Positions 16,696-24,975 are shown, counted from the first letter of the stretch. The stretch: DNA of 35,274 nucleotides from Alphaproteobacteria bacterium (GCA_030739735.1 JASLYQ010000026.1:1-35274); one strand, 5' to 3'. Program-made: numbers and translations. Notes: generated by a model from the letters alone, not told the origin.

Positions 16696-16749
16696 TTGCG
16701 ACACGGCATCGCTAGTTGCAATATACGTCTGGTATACCACTGATGTCCA
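16696..16749. promoter_or_regulatory. Divergent promoter pair with TGGTATACCA operator
   Basis: For the minus-strand operon, -35 TGGACA (16749-16744) and -10 TATATT (16725-16720) are 18 bases apart. For the plus strand, TTGCGA (16696-16701) and AATATA (16720-16725) are also 18 apart, so both use the same -10 hexamer in opposite directions. A perfect 10-bp dyad TGGTATACCA at 16730-16739 lies in the minus-strand spacer and at the plus-strand start point. The half-site resembles operators of GntR/FCD regulators, and such a gene lies downstream at 18225. Promoters are read by eye. Confidence 0.55.
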
Positions 16750-16766
16750 GCAAGGACCACGCTGTG

Positions 16767-17222
16767 ATGGTGATGCGACATTGGGCCAGCCGGCATCCCC
16801 GTCCTTTGATGGCGGCGTACCGTCTCGCGCGCCGCCTGTTCCTGGGTCTGGCGCCGCTCTGGTGGCTGATCGGCAATCGCCGCCTGGAAAGGCCGCTGGC
16901 GTTTCTTGAGCGCGCGCTCAAGGGGCCGCTGTTCGATTGCCGCATGTGCGGCACCTGCGTGCTTTCCGAGACCGGCATGACCTGTCCGATGAATTGCCCC
17001 AAGGCGTTGCGCAACGGCCCTTGCGGCGGTGTGCGCAGCGACGGGCATTGCGAGACAAAGCCCGAGATGCGCTGCGTCTGGGTGGTCGCGAGTGAGGGTA
17101 GCCGCCTGCTCGGAGAGCCGTCGCCATTGGCCCTGGTGTTGCCGCCGGTCAACCATGCCCGCAGCGGCAAGTCTTCGTGGTTGTCGCTGCTTGAAGAGGC
17201 GCAGAGGGAACGGGCGGCTTGA
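16767..17222 (+). CDS. MetV-like zinc/Fe-S partner of methylenetetrahydrofolate reductase (MTHFR C-terminal-type domain)
   Basis: The 151 aa product carries eight cysteines in a compact block: C58, C61, C64, C73, C77, C86, C95 and C103, including CRMCGTC, TCPMNCPK and NGPCGG. This is the signature of the MTHFR_C/MetV family, the small partner that pairs with MetF in acetogens and in C1-oxidising bacteria. An N-terminal basic and hydrophobic stretch (residues about 10-40) may be a membrane-proximal helix. I prefer ATG 16767, preceded by AAGGA; ATG 16743 is in frame but overlaps the promoter and has no ribosome site. Its stop overlaps the metF-like start. Confidence 0.82.
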   Translation: MVMRHWASRHPRPLMAAYRLARRLFLGLAPLWWLIGNRRLERPLAFLERALKGPLFDCRMCGTCVLSETGMTCPMNCPKALRNGPCGGVRSDGHCETKPEMRCVWVVASEGSRLLGEPSPLALVLPPVNHARSGKSSWLSLLEEAQRERAA

Positions 17223-18187
17223 GCGTGCCGTCCACAGCCTACGATGCTGAAGGTCGCTTCGAGCGCGCGCTGCGGGCGGGGCGTTTCGTGGTCACAGCCG
17301 AACTCAACCCACCCGATTCCGCCGATCCGGACGACGTGTTCGACCGTGCTATGGTGCTCTCACAAGTCTGCGATGCGATCAACGCGACGGATGCCTCAGG
17401 CGCCAACTGCCACATGTCGAGCTTGGGTATTTGCGCCCTTCTGCGGCGTGCCGGCTATGCCACGATCATGCAAATCTCTTGTCGCGATCGCAATCGCATT
17501 GCCATCCAGGGTGACGTGCTCGGTGCCGCGGCGATGGGAGTGCGCAACATCCTCTGCCTCAGTGGCGATTCTGTCGCCGTGGGCGATCACCCCGAGGCTA
17601 AGCCGGTCTTCGATCTCGATTCGATCACGTTGCTCGAGACCATTCGCGGCATGTGCGAAGAGGGCAGGTTCCTCTCCGGGCGCGAGATCACCGCGCTGCC
17701 GCGGGTCTTTCGCGGCGCTGCTGCCAATCCCTTTGTGCCGCCATTCGAGCAACGCCCTTTGCGGCTGGCCAAAAAGATCGCTGCCGGTGCCCAGTTCGTG
17801 CAAACTCAGTACTGCTACGATGCGCCGGTGCTGGAGCGTTACATGGCGAGCGTGCGCGAGCTCGGCCTGCATGAGAAGTGCTATATCATCCCCGGGGTCG
17901 GGCCGCTGACCTCGGCTTCCGCGGCGCGTTGGATCCGCTCGAAAGTGCCCGGCGTACACATTCCCGACACGGTCATTTCTCGCCTTGAAAGTGCGTCCGA
18001 CCAGAAGGCCGAGGGCCGCAGAATCTGCATCGAGCTGATCCAGCAGATCTCTGAGATTGCAGGCGTCGCCGGCATTCACATGATGGCCTATCGCCAGGAA
18101 GAGGCGGTAACCGAGATCGTCATGGAGTCCGGCATCCTCGCCCGCCGTCGCCCCAAGCGTGCGCGCAGCGCCGTCAAAGCCGGTTAG
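17219..18187 (+). CDS. 5,10-methylenetetrahydrofolate reductase (MetF family)
   Basis: MetF-type flavoproteins interconvert methyl- and methylene-tetrahydrofolate. The 322 aa product is a flavin TIM barrel with AELNPPDSADPDD near 27-39, whose Glu28 matches the catalytic Glu of E. coli MetF. ATIMQISCRDRN follows, then NILCLSGD near 114, and QFVQTQYCYD in the second half. The start is probably TTG 17219, overlapping the metV stop as TTGA; GTG 17225 is an alternative. With a demethylase operon opposite, it should run in the oxidative direction, turning methyl-H4folate into methylene-H4folate, like the MetF2 linked to chloromethane use. This copy is likely specialised rather than the methionine-synthesis one. 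Confidence 0.88.
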   Translation: MSVPSTAYDAEGRFERALRAGRFVVTAELNPPDSADPDDVFDRAMVLSQVCDAINATDASGANCHMSSLGICALLRRAGYATIMQISCRDRNRIAIQGDVLGAAAMGVRNILCLSGDSVAVGDHPEAKPVFDLDSITLLETIRGMCEEGRFLSGREITALPRVFRGAAANPFVPPFEQRPLRLAKKIAAGAQFVQTQYCYDAPVLERYMASVRELGLHEKCYIIPGVGPLTSASAARWIRSKVPGVHIPDTVISRLESASDQKAEGRRICIELIQQISEIAGVAGIHMMAYRQEEAVTEIVMESGILARRRPKRARSAVKAG

Positions 18188-18193
18188 GCGACC

Positions 18194-18206
18194 TGGTACA
18201 GTACTA
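18194..18206. promoter_or_regulatory. Imperfect dyad upstream of the GntR gene
   Basis: TGGTACAGTACTA is a near-palindrome (TGGTAC / GTACTA around a central A) with one mismatch, 18 bases before the regulator ATG. It shares the TGGTA half-site with the perfect dyad at 16730-16739 but has a different spacing. It could serve for autoregulation. Weak evidence. Confidence 0.3.
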
Positions 18207-18224
18207 ACTATGGCAAGGTAGTCC

Positions 18225-18884
18225 ATGAGTGAGCAGCCGCAGCGAACCGAGGCCTCGGAGAGCCTGACCCGGCGGGCCTACGAACGGATCGAGGAGATGA
18301 TCGTCACGCTTGACTTGGCGCCGGGCGAGACGGTTTCGGAGGCCGCCCTTGCGCAAAGTCTCGGCATGAGCCGCACGCCAGTGCGCGAGGCCTTACAGAG
18401 GCTTGCGCGTGAAGGTCTGGTGCGGGTGATGCCGCGGCGCGGGTTGCTGATCACCGAGTTCGATGTTGGCCGCCAGCTGCGCATGCTCGATGTGCGCCGC
18501 CAGATCGACCGCTTGCTAGCCATGCGCGCTGCGACGCGGCGTAGCGCGCAGCAGGCCGATCGCTTTCGCGAGGTCGCGGCCCAGTTTGCCGAAGCTGCCG
18601 AGCAGAACGACGATACCCTATTCACCCGTGCCGACCGCGCTTTCAATGAGCTTATCACCGCTGCCGCCGCCAACGAGTTCGCCACCGAGGCCGCCTCGCT
18701 CACCCAGGGCTTGTCGCGGCGCTTCTGGTACGCCTACCATGAGCGCTTCTCCGAGATTGGGCAAGCCGCCGACCTCCACCGCGCCATCGCGCTTACCATC
18801 GCCGACGGAAACGAGGCCGCGGCAGGCGCCGCTAGCAACACCCTACTCGATCACGTCGAGGCGTTTACGCGGGCCACTTTATAG
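18225..18884 (+). CDS. GntR-family transcriptional regulator, FCD subgroup
   Basis: The 219 aa protein has a winged helix at about residues 14-77 (SEAALAQSLGMSRTPVREAL, then EGLVRVMPRRGLLI), followed by an all-helical FCD ligand domain at about 85-215. FCD domains bind small carboxylates, often with a metal held by Asp and three His; here the usual D-x-x-F-H is D-R-A-F-N, so one ligand appears to be replaced, while H184 is kept. It follows metF by 37 bases and is probably in the same transcript. The obvious target is the divergent promoter at 16696-16749, with the demethylation substrate or product as effector (inference). Confidence 0.9.
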   Translation: MSEQPQRTEASESLTRRAYERIEEMIVTLDLAPGETVSEAALAQSLGMSRTPVREALQRLAREGLVRVMPRRGLLITEFDVGRQLRMLDVRRQIDRLLAMRAATRRSAQQADRFREVAAQFAEAAEQNDDTLFTRADRAFNELITAAAANEFATEAASLTQGLSRRFWYAYHERFSEIGQAADLHRAIALTIADGNEAAAGAASNTLLDHVEAFTRATL

Positions 18885-18886
18885 CC

Positions 18887-21280
18887 CTACATAGAATAGT
18901 GACCGTAGAGTGAGAGTTGGGCGGCTTCGAACTCGACGCCTTCGCCGACGTCCTCGTCGTGCATGAAGTCGAACTCGCCGGGCAGGGCTTTGGATTTTAG
19001 CACCTTACCTTCGGGGCCGCGCGGCAGGTCTGTGGTGGGGCCGTATTCGGCTTCCAATGCCTCGATTTCCGTCGTGCTCAGTTTGGTGACGGCACAAGGC
19101 GCGCCCTTGAGATGCGGCACGCCCTGCTCGGCGTCAACCAATGCGAGATCCTCATCCTCCGCTAGCTGTGCCTCGTTAAAGTTCCACATGCCCGACAGGT
19201 GAGCACCACCCCGGCGCGATTCTGGCTTCCACCAGCCGTGTGGGATGCGCACCAGTCCCTGCGGCATGCTAGTGCGACCGTAAACGCGACCGAGCATGGC
19301 GCCGGTGCGCGTCTCGACGCGCCCCCAATCGCCGTCCGCCATGCCAAGTTCCACGATATCCGCTGGATTGAGGAAGAACATCGGGTCCTCAGCGCGCTGG
19401 CGCAGCTCGGGCACATGGCGATGGCCCGAGCGGAAGAACTCGTCGTCCGGCAGACCGACGAAGGAGGCAAAGGGGTATTTATCGTCGGGCCGCGTCGCCT
19501 CGCGGTAATAGGGCAGGGGATCGAAGCCGAGCTTTTCCAGCACCTCGGAATAGAGCTCGACCTTACCGGTTGGCGTAGCGAAACCCGTCTTCAGGTACTT
19601 GCGCTCGCTGTCGCCTTCCGCCTGACCCTTGTTCAGGTTCGGCGAGCGGCCGGCCGAGACTACTTCCGCCCAGGTCTTGCCGCCGGGCTCCAGGCGATAG
19701 TCGAACATTTCCTCAACCGTGGCCCAGGGGAACTGCTCGGCCAATCCCATGCGCTTGGCAAGCTCGTGCCAGAATGTGACCACGTTGCGGCACTGGCCGG
19801 GTGGTGGCATGGCCTGTTCGCTAATTCCCGCATGCATGCTCGGACGCTCCAGCCAACTATCGCCAGGTAGCACATAGTCGGCGATCTGCGCGGTCGGCGA
19901 CAATACATGCTCGAAGGCCACGATGAGGTCCTGCTTCATCAGCGCCTCATAGGCTCGTTTGGTATTGGCGAAGGCCGCTAAAGTGTTGTTAGCCATGGCA
20001 AAGAAGGCGCGTACGGGATAGGGGTCGCTTTCCGCCATCGCCTTGAACACGGCCATGGGGTGAGCCATGTAGCAGCCGCCCACGAGGTTCGCCCAGCGGA
20101 TGCCCCAAACTTTCTCCGAGGCATCGCAAAACACACTCGTGCCGCGATAGGTGAAGGCAGGGAATGTGTCGGCGCCGAGTTGCTTAGCCTTCTGTTCGGG
20201 TGTCAGCATCTCGTGCATCTCAATCTCCGAATCCGAGCGCACTGCGGGACTGAAACCGATGAGTTGGTCGCCGCCGGTGACGTCGAGATGACCGCAAATC
20301 GCCCGTAGCATGCATTGCAGACGGATGGCCGAAGTGCTCGAAACCTGCTGATCTGTGATCGGCGTCCAGGGGATACAGGCCGGGCCGTTGGTCGCGTACA
20401 TGCGCGCGCCCTCGGCGATGAGTTCCGCATCGACGCCGGTGATCTCTGAGACCCGCTCGAGCGGATATTCGCGCACGCGTGCTGCCAGTGCATCGAAGCC
20501 CACCGTCCAGTCGCGCACGAAGTCCTTGTCGTAAAGCTCTTCATCGATGATCACATTGAGCCAGCCGAGCAGCAGGGCGGCATCTGTGCCCGAACGTAGT
20601 GGCAGCCAGATCTCGGCGCGCTCAGCGTTTTCGCTCTTGCGCGGATCGATGACTATGAGCTTGGCACCGTTCGCCTGAGCCATGCGGATGGCCTTGTACT
20701 CCATGGTCCAGCTGTGCCGACGTGGGTCGTGGCCGATTAGCACAATGCACTTGGTATTGAAAATGTCGGCGCGCGGAAACCAGCCGTAGACATAGCGATT
20801 GATGGCAGCGGTGTTGCCAGCGCAATAAGAGACTCCGCCGATCCAGTTTGGCGTCCCTATATGGTTCATGAAGCGTCGGCACAGACCATTGTCGCCGAGT
20901 CCGGTGGCGCCGCTTTGCGAAACTGCGAAGGCCTCCGGGCCGTGCCGGTTAATGACTTTTTGCAGGCGTTCGGCGATGTCGTCCAACGCCTGGTTCCAGG
21001 TCACGCGCTGCCATTCTCCGCTGCCGCGCTCGCCCACCCGCTTGAGGGGGTGGAGTACGCGGTCCGGGTGCGAGTAGTGCTTCGGCGAATAGGCGCCTTT
21101 CATGCACAAGACGCCCTTGAACAGCGGATGGTCGCGCGTGCTGATCTTGACCACGCGGCCGTCCTCAAGCTTGGCAGAGACGGGGCAAAACCCATCGCAA
21201 CTCGTGCATACGACCTGCTTGACGGACTCTTCAGCCGCAGTCTCCACTGCGCCGGATTCGGATCGGCTATACTCATCCAT
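18887..21280 (-). CDS. Molybdopterin-dependent oxidoreductase, cytoplasmic, [4Fe-4S]
   Basis: The 797 aa product is a DMSO-reductase-superfamily catalytic subunit. C25, C28, C32 and C59 (C-x2-C-x3-C-x26-C) bind a [4Fe-4S] cluster. The bis-MGD pocket follows, with GATGLGDN and SYCAGNTAAI, where C153 is the probable Mo ligand. Later motifs are LIGHDPRRHSW, IDPRKSENA, and the C-terminal molydop-binding domain from about 630. No Tat signal is present, so it is cytoplasmic. The residue after the ligand Cys is Ala rather than the His of formate dehydrogenases, so I do not call it one. No electron-transfer subunit lies beside it. It converges on gntR with 2 bases between the stops. Confidence 0.85.
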   Translation of the reverse strand: MDEYSRSESGAVETAAEESVKQVVCTSCDGFCPVSAKLEDGRVVKISTRDHPLFKGVLCMKGAYSPKHYSHPDRVLHPLKRVGERGSGEWQRVTWNQALDDIAERLQKVINRHGPEAFAVSQSGATGLGDNGLCRRFMNHIGTPNWIGGVSYCAGNTAAINRYVYGWFPRADIFNTKCIVLIGHDPRRHSWTMEYKAIRMAQANGAKLIVIDPRKSENAERAEIWLPLRSGTDAALLLGWLNVIIDEELYDKDFVRDWTVGFDALAARVREYPLERVSEITGVDAELIAEGARMYATNGPACIPWTPITDQQVSSTSAIRLQCMLRAICGHLDVTGGDQLIGFSPAVRSDSEIEMHEMLTPEQKAKQLGADTFPAFTYRGTSVFCDASEKVWGIRWANLVGGCYMAHPMAVFKAMAESDPYPVRAFFAMANNTLAAFANTKRAYEALMKQDLIVAFEHVLSPTAQIADYVLPGDSWLERPSMHAGISEQAMPPPGQCRNVVTFWHELAKRMGLAEQFPWATVEEMFDYRLEPGGKTWAEVVSAGRSPNLNKGQAEGDSERKYLKTGFATPTGKVELYSEVLEKLGFDPLPYYREATRPDDKYPFASFVGLPDDEFFRSGHRHVPELRQRAEDPMFFLNPADIVELGMADGDWGRVETRTGAMLGRVYGRTSMPQGLVRIPHGWWKPESRRGGAHLSGMWNFNEAQLAEDEDLALVDAEQGVPHLKGAPCAVTKLSTTEIEALEAEYGPTTDLPRGPEGKVLKSKALPGEFDFMHDEDVGEGVEFEAAQLSLYGHYSM

Positions 21281-21356
21281 GGTGCACGCTGTCTCCTATT
21301 AAGTCGGCCCAAATCGAGTAGACCAAACTTTAGCGGGATGGTCGAATAAGCGCTAC

Positions 21357-21740
21357 GCGCCCTTTTGCAGAGGTGCTGTGCATTCGTCGCGGGGCTGCGC
21401 CCACGCCTTTTGCTTCTCCAGGTCGCGCGCAAAATCGTTGAGGGTGATCCGGCGACTCACTGCACGGTTGGCGCCCGTGCCCTCGTCGTGAATCTCGTTA
21501 TCCGGACTGCTCGTATAGGTGCTGGGCCGCTTGACCTTCGGTGTTTCGGGGTCAGGGTCGTTCCGGTACCGACCATATGCTTGGCTTCCATGACCAGCGT
21601 TCCGGTCGGACCGTTATTGTTATTCCTGACGCAGCGAGCATCGGGGGCAAATTTCACGAGCTTGTCAATCGAATGGACGGCGTCGTCCGTGTTCGAAATA
21701 TGATCCCGAAGATCACCGAAGCTGGTGAATAATGATCAGT
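21357..21740 (-). pseudogene. Unidentified frameshifted gene remnant
   Basis: Two minus-strand frames with good codon use meet here. The first, from just after a TGA near 21737 to about 21560, reads SFGDLRDHISNTDDAVHSI, then NNGPTGTLVMEAKHMVG, and has no proper start codon. It then degrades into rare codons. A second frame takes over near 21560 and runs to TAG at 21357-21359 with NDPDPETPKVKRPS, SPDNEIHDEG and ITLNDFARDLEKQKAW. The switch, the absence of a start and the lack of stops in the good segments suggest a decayed gene with a frameshift. I cannot name the family. The surrounding gap 21281-21773 holds nothing else I can support. Confidence 0.4.
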
Positions 21741-21773
21741 CTATGTTCCTATCGTCAAACTTAAAAGGTCGGT

Positions 21774-22679
21774 TCATTCTGCCGCTTGCAAGCTGTTCTC
21801 ATCCTGCTGTGCTGCGAAGATGGAGGTGTAGCCCCCGGACCAATCCGGTGGCATCCGGCATTCCTCGAGGTCGAAGTGCGCCACGTTGGCCGGCCTACCG
21901 CGCACCATGGTCCCGTTCTGCGGGCAGATCTCTTTCGGGAAGTGCGTCAGCGGGATCGCGTCCGCGGCGCCGTAAGCGTTGAGCAGCAGCGGGCGCATGC
22001 GCGGCGAGGTGTTGGGTAGCGAGCCGTGTAGGGTGCAGACATTGTGTACCGTGACGGTGCCCGCCTTGCCCTTGAGCCACTGCACGGTCTCTAGTGGCAG
22101 GGTCATGATATCGACATCCCTGAGGGCACCCGCCCACTCGCCATCCTCTCCATAATGGTCGTAGATACGGCCCTTCTGGCTGCCGGGGATGGCCCCGAGC
22201 GGTCCCATCTCGCCGTCGACGTCGCTGAGGCAGAGCCCGATGGCGAGATGGGCGCGATTGCTGTGGGGATAGAAGGGGAAGTCCTGGTGCCACTTGACCT
22301 CCTCGCCGCCGCCCGACCACTTGAAGTTCAGCTTCGAGTGATGGAACACCACGTCCGGGCCGAGCAGATCCTCGGCTACGTCGACAATGGGGCTGTGACT
22401 GGCAAATTCCCAGTAGATCTCGTGCTGCGTGACCGGCCAGCTCAGCCGCCGCAGGCGCGGCTTTTCAGACGTGTGGTCCGGTTCTAAATCGAACTTGCCA
22501 TTCGATTCCGTGACCGTCCGGCTTTCCTCGATGAAGTCCTGTGTGACCTGCCAAAGCCGATCGAGCCAGACCTGTTCGACGAAGCTGTCCAGAGCGAGGA
22601 AGCCGTCTTCGAAAAAGGCTTCACGCTGCTTCTGGCTGAGCGCCTTGGGCTTGCAGGCGAGGATGGCGTCGGGAGTCAT
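21774..22679 (-). CDS. Phytanoyl-CoA dioxygenase (PhyH) family Fe(II)/2-oxoglutarate oxygenase
   Basis: The 301 aa product is a non-heme iron, 2-oxoglutarate-dependent hydroxylase of the PhyH family. The iron-binding triad is visible as H131-x-D133 (KWHQDFPF) and H218 (CTLHGSLPN). R229 (RMRPLLLNAYG) is positioned to bind the 2-oxoglutarate carboxylate. The N-terminal QREAFFEDGFLAL is a common family opening. The substrate is unknown; relatives act on acyl-CoAs, osmolytes and secondary metabolites. ATG 22679 begins MTPDAIL, preceded by AGGAGAGCCG. It stands alone, with long gaps on both sides, so it probably has its own promoter. Confidence 0.88.
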   Translation of the reverse strand: MTPDAILACKPKALSQKQREAFFEDGFLALDSFVEQVWLDRLWQVTQDFIEESRTVTESNGKFDLEPDHTSEKPRLRRLSWPVTQHEIYWEFASHSPIVDVAEDLLGPDVVFHHSKLNFKWSGGGEEVKWHQDFPFYPHSNRAHLAIGLCLSDVDGEMGPLGAIPGSQKGRIYDHYGEDGEWAGALRDVDIMTLPLETVQWLKGKAGTVTVHNVCTLHGSLPNTSPRMRPLLLNAYGAADAIPLTHFPKEICPQNGTMVRGRPANVAHFDLEECRMPPDWSGGYTSIFAAQQDENSLQAAE

Positions 22680-23155
22680 TCGGCTCTCCTAGTCTCGAAA
22701 GTTTCTCTCTGCTGAGTTGATAATTTAGTCCTGCCAAGCCTTGTCTACCAGCACGTCAATTGCATTACTGCCTTGCGGGCCGCTGCGATGTCGTTGCGCA
22801 AAGACTGGCGGCCTGCCCGGCGAGAGCGACCGGTGGCTGCTTGAGGCGCCGACGTGCGATCCACGATGGTGTCACCACCTCGCGCTGTCAAACGGAGACC
22901 GCCTTGCAGAGATGTCTATAATCGTCGCTCGCCAGCGGTCCGCTACCGCTGGCGCTGATCCAGCGGCAGAACTGCAGCATGTTGACGTCGGTGTCGCACG
23001 CACGTACCGCGAGAAAAAGATTCCAGAATGCTGTTCCTCCCATGGCGACGCCTCGTGTGGTCAGGACTCTCCTGAATGTTCCCTTACTTAAGCCTGTTTG
23101 CTATAGTGTTGGTGCTTTCGTGTGCGTTTGCCAGCATGTGCGCCAAGGGAGATAG
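22680..23155. other. 476-base gap: weak 51-codon ORF, no recognised gene
   Basis: Between the PhyH start and the DUF465 gene there is no gene I can recognise. A minus-strand ORF at 22888-23043 (ATG at 23043, 51 residues starting MGGTAFWNLFLAVR) has reasonable codon use and an ACGAGG site 7 bases upstream. The minus strand continues beyond its stop in other frames that also look codon-like, ending near SNAIDVLVDKAWQD, which hints at a decayed gene. For the plus-strand DUF465 gene a possible promoter is TTCCCT (23079-23084) and TATAGT (23102-23107), 17 apart. Confidence 0.3.
22930..22954. repeat. Perfect 10-bp GC-rich inverted repeat (hairpin)
   Basis: CGCCAGCGGT (22930-22939) and ACCGCTGGCG (22945-22954) are exact complements around the 5-base loop CCGCT. 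The stem is strong in RNA on either strand. No T-tract follows in either direction, so it is not a standard intrinsic terminator. It could be part of a remnant mobile element or a small structured RNA. Confidence 0.6.
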
Positions 23156-23353
23156 ATGAATCAGAATAGCTTGATCGAGCAGTTGGAGAGTCTACAGGTT
23201 GAGCATGAGGTTCTGGACCGAGAGATCACCGAATTGACTGCTGGTGGGGTGTATGATGACATCCGCATAAGCCGCCTTAAAAAGCGGAAATTGGCGCTGA
23301 AGGATCAGATGGGCCGTTTGCGAGACGACTTGGTTCCCGACATTATTGCCTAG
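23156..23353 (+). CDS. YdcH-like DUF465 small coiled-coil protein
   Basis: The 65 aa product is a charged helical hairpin. LIEQLESLQVEHEVLDREITEL and ISRLKKRKLALKDQMGRL flank a Gly-Gly turn, as in the DUF465/YdcH family that is common in alphaproteobacteria. Its molecular role is not known. ATG 23156 has a good AAGGGAGA site. It precedes purE by 51 bases on the same strand, and this DUF465-purE-purK order may be one transcript. Confidence 0.85.
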   Translation: MNQNSLIEQLESLQVEHEVLDREITELTAGGVYDDIRISRLKKRKLALKDQMGRLRDDLVPDIIA

Positions 23354-23404
23354 GCGTTGCGACACCCCGCAGCACACCCGACATAGTTTTGAGGATCGGC
23401 AGTC

Positions 23405-23899
23405 ATGAGCGAATCGACGCCGCGCGTCGGCATCATCATGGGTTCCCAATCGGATTGGGAGACGGTACGGCACGCTGCCGAAATTTTAGAAAAGCTCAGT
23501 GTCGCACATGAGACGTGCATCGTCTCGGCCCACCGCACGCCCGACCGTCTCTATGCCTATGCCAAAGAGGCGCGCGGGCGCGGCCTGCGGGTAATCATTG
23601 CCGGTGCCGGCGGGGCGGCGCATCTGCCTGGTATGTGTGCGGCCATGACGCCGCTGCCTGTGATCGGTGTGCCCGTGCAAAGCAGAGCCCTGAACGGTCT
23701 CGACAGCCTGCTGTCCATTGTGCAGATGCCGGCGGGCGTGCCTGTGGCAACAGTGGCGATTGGGCGCGCCGGGGCGGTCAACGCTGGCCTTCTCGCAGTG
23801 TCCATCGTCGCGCTCGACGATGCTACCGTCGCCGAGGCCCTTGATGCTTGGCGCGCGGCGCAGACAGAGGCAGTTGCCAAAGAACCCAGCGGTTCATGA
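23405..23899 (+). CDS. purE: N5-carboxyaminoimidazole ribonucleotide mutase
   Basis: PurE converts N5-CAIR to CAIR in purine synthesis. The 164 aa product has the N-terminal MGSQSDWET phosphate/CO2-binding segment and the SAHRTPDRL motif with the catalytic His, then [12 protein letters not shown] and GVPVQS, all standard for class I PurE. It acts with PurK, whose gene overlaps by 4 bases (ATGA at 23896-23899), so the pair is translationally coupled. ATG 23405 follows a GGATCGGC stretch with only a weak ribosome site. Confidence 0.96.
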   Translation: MSESTPRVGIIMGSQSDWETVRHAAEILEKLSVAHETCIVSAHRTPDRLYAYAKEARGRGLRVIIAGAGGAAHLPGMCAAMTPLPVIGVPVQSRALNGLDSLLSIVQMPAGVPVATVAIGRAGAVNAGLLAVSIVALDDATVAEALDAWRAAQTEAVAKEPSGS

Positions 23900-24975
23900 C
23901 CCAGGCCATCGCTCCCGGCGCGACCGTCGGCATACTCGGCGGCGGTCAACTGGGGCGCATGATCGCGCTTGCTGCTGCGCGGCTCGGTTATCGCTGCCAC
24001 GTCTACTGCCCGGAGCAGAATTCTCCCGCCAGTCAGGTTTGTGCGGCGGCGACCGTCGCGGCCTATGACGACTCGGCGGCGCTTGCGCGATTCGCGGCTG
24101 CGGTGGATGTGGTGACGCTGGAGTTTGAAAACCTGCCTCTTGTCGCTGTCGAGACGCTCTCCAAACAGGTGCCGGTGCGGCCGGGCGCGCGGGTGTTGGA
24201 AGTGACCCAAGACCGTCTGGCCGAGAAGACCTTCCTCAACGGTATCGGCGTGCCGACCACCGGGTTTCGTCGCGCCGAGGGACCCGAGGACGTGGTTGCC
24301 GCGGTGGCGGCACTGGGTGTGCCCTGTGTGCTCAAAACCAACCGCATGGGCTATGACGGCAAGGGACAGGTGCGGATCGACGATGCGGCGCTGGCCGCCG
24401 CGGCCTGGCACGACATGGGCGGACCGCTCGGCATCGTAGAGGCGTTTGTTAACTTCGAGCGCGAGATATCGGTCATTGTGGCGCGCGGCGTGGATGGCGC
24501 CGTGGTGCCCTATTGCGCAGTTGAGAACAGCCACGCCAATCACATTCTCGATGTCACTACCGCACCGGCATCAATCGCAGATTCCGTGGCACGGGACGCC
24601 AACCAATGTGCGATCCATATTTCTGAGGCGTTGGAGGTTATCGGACTGGTGGCCGCGGAAATGTTCGTCACGCCCGGCGGTGGAGTGCTTGTCAACGAGA
24701 TCGCGCCACGGCCGCATAATTCTGGGCACTGGACAATAGATGCATGCCTAACCAGTCAGTTCGAGCAGGTGGTGAGAGCCGTTTGCGGTCTACCGCTCGG
24801 TTCGCCCGAGCGCCTCGCCGATGCGGAGATGAAAAACTTGCTTGGCGATGCCGTACATGGCTGGTCCGAAATTTTTGCCGATCCCGATGTCAAGCTGCAT
24901 CTCTACGGCAAAACCCAGACTCGCGAAGGCCGCAAGATGGGTCATATGACTCGTCTCAAGTCTCTGTCCTCGTGA
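23896..24975 (+). CDS. purK: N5-carboxyaminoimidazole ribonucleotide synthetase
   Basis: PurK uses ATP and bicarbonate to carboxylate AIR to N5-CAIR. The 359 aa product is an ATP-grasp enzyme: [11 protein letters not shown] near the N-terminus, [28 protein letters not shown] for ATP binding, and the metal-binding [15 protein letters not shown] chose ATG 23896, which overlaps the purE stop, instead of the longer frame from 23848. The last ~20 bases overlap the degraded 3' end of an FkbM-type remnant on the other strand. Confidence 0.96.
   Translation: MTQAIAPGATVGILGGGQLGRMIALAAARLGYRCHVYCPEQNSPASQVCAAATVAAYDDSAALARFAAAVDVVTLEFENLPLVAVETLSKQVPVRPGARVLEVTQDRLAEKTFLNGIGVPTTGFRRAEGPEDVVAAVAALGVPCVLKTNRMGYDGKGQVRIDDAALAAAAWHDMGGPLGIVEAFVNFEREISVIVARGVDGAVVPYCAVENSHANHILDVTTAPASIADSVARDANQCAIHISEALEVIGLVAAEMFVTPGGGVLVNEIAPRPHNSGHWTIDACLTSQFEQVVRAVCGLPLGSPERLADAEMKNLLGDAVHGWSEIFADPDVKLHLYGKTQTREGRKMGHMTRLKSLSS

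Noticed and set aside
16676-16766. Cobalamin riboswitch upstream of the corrinoid operon
   Set aside because: The untranslated leader is only about 37 bases by the predicted promoter, far too short for a B12 aptamer, and no B12-box-like sequence is visible.
16338-17156. Long minus-strand frame across the divergent promoter
   Set aside because: It overlaps both the 208 aa gene and metV, has Arg/Gln-rich composition typical of a shadow frame, and would contradict the clear cysteine motif of MetV.
18887-21280. Formate dehydrogenase alpha subunit
   Set aside because: The probable Mo-ligand Cys153 is followed by Ala, not the conserved His, and no partner subunits or fdhD-type genes are adjacent. 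A broader family call is safer.
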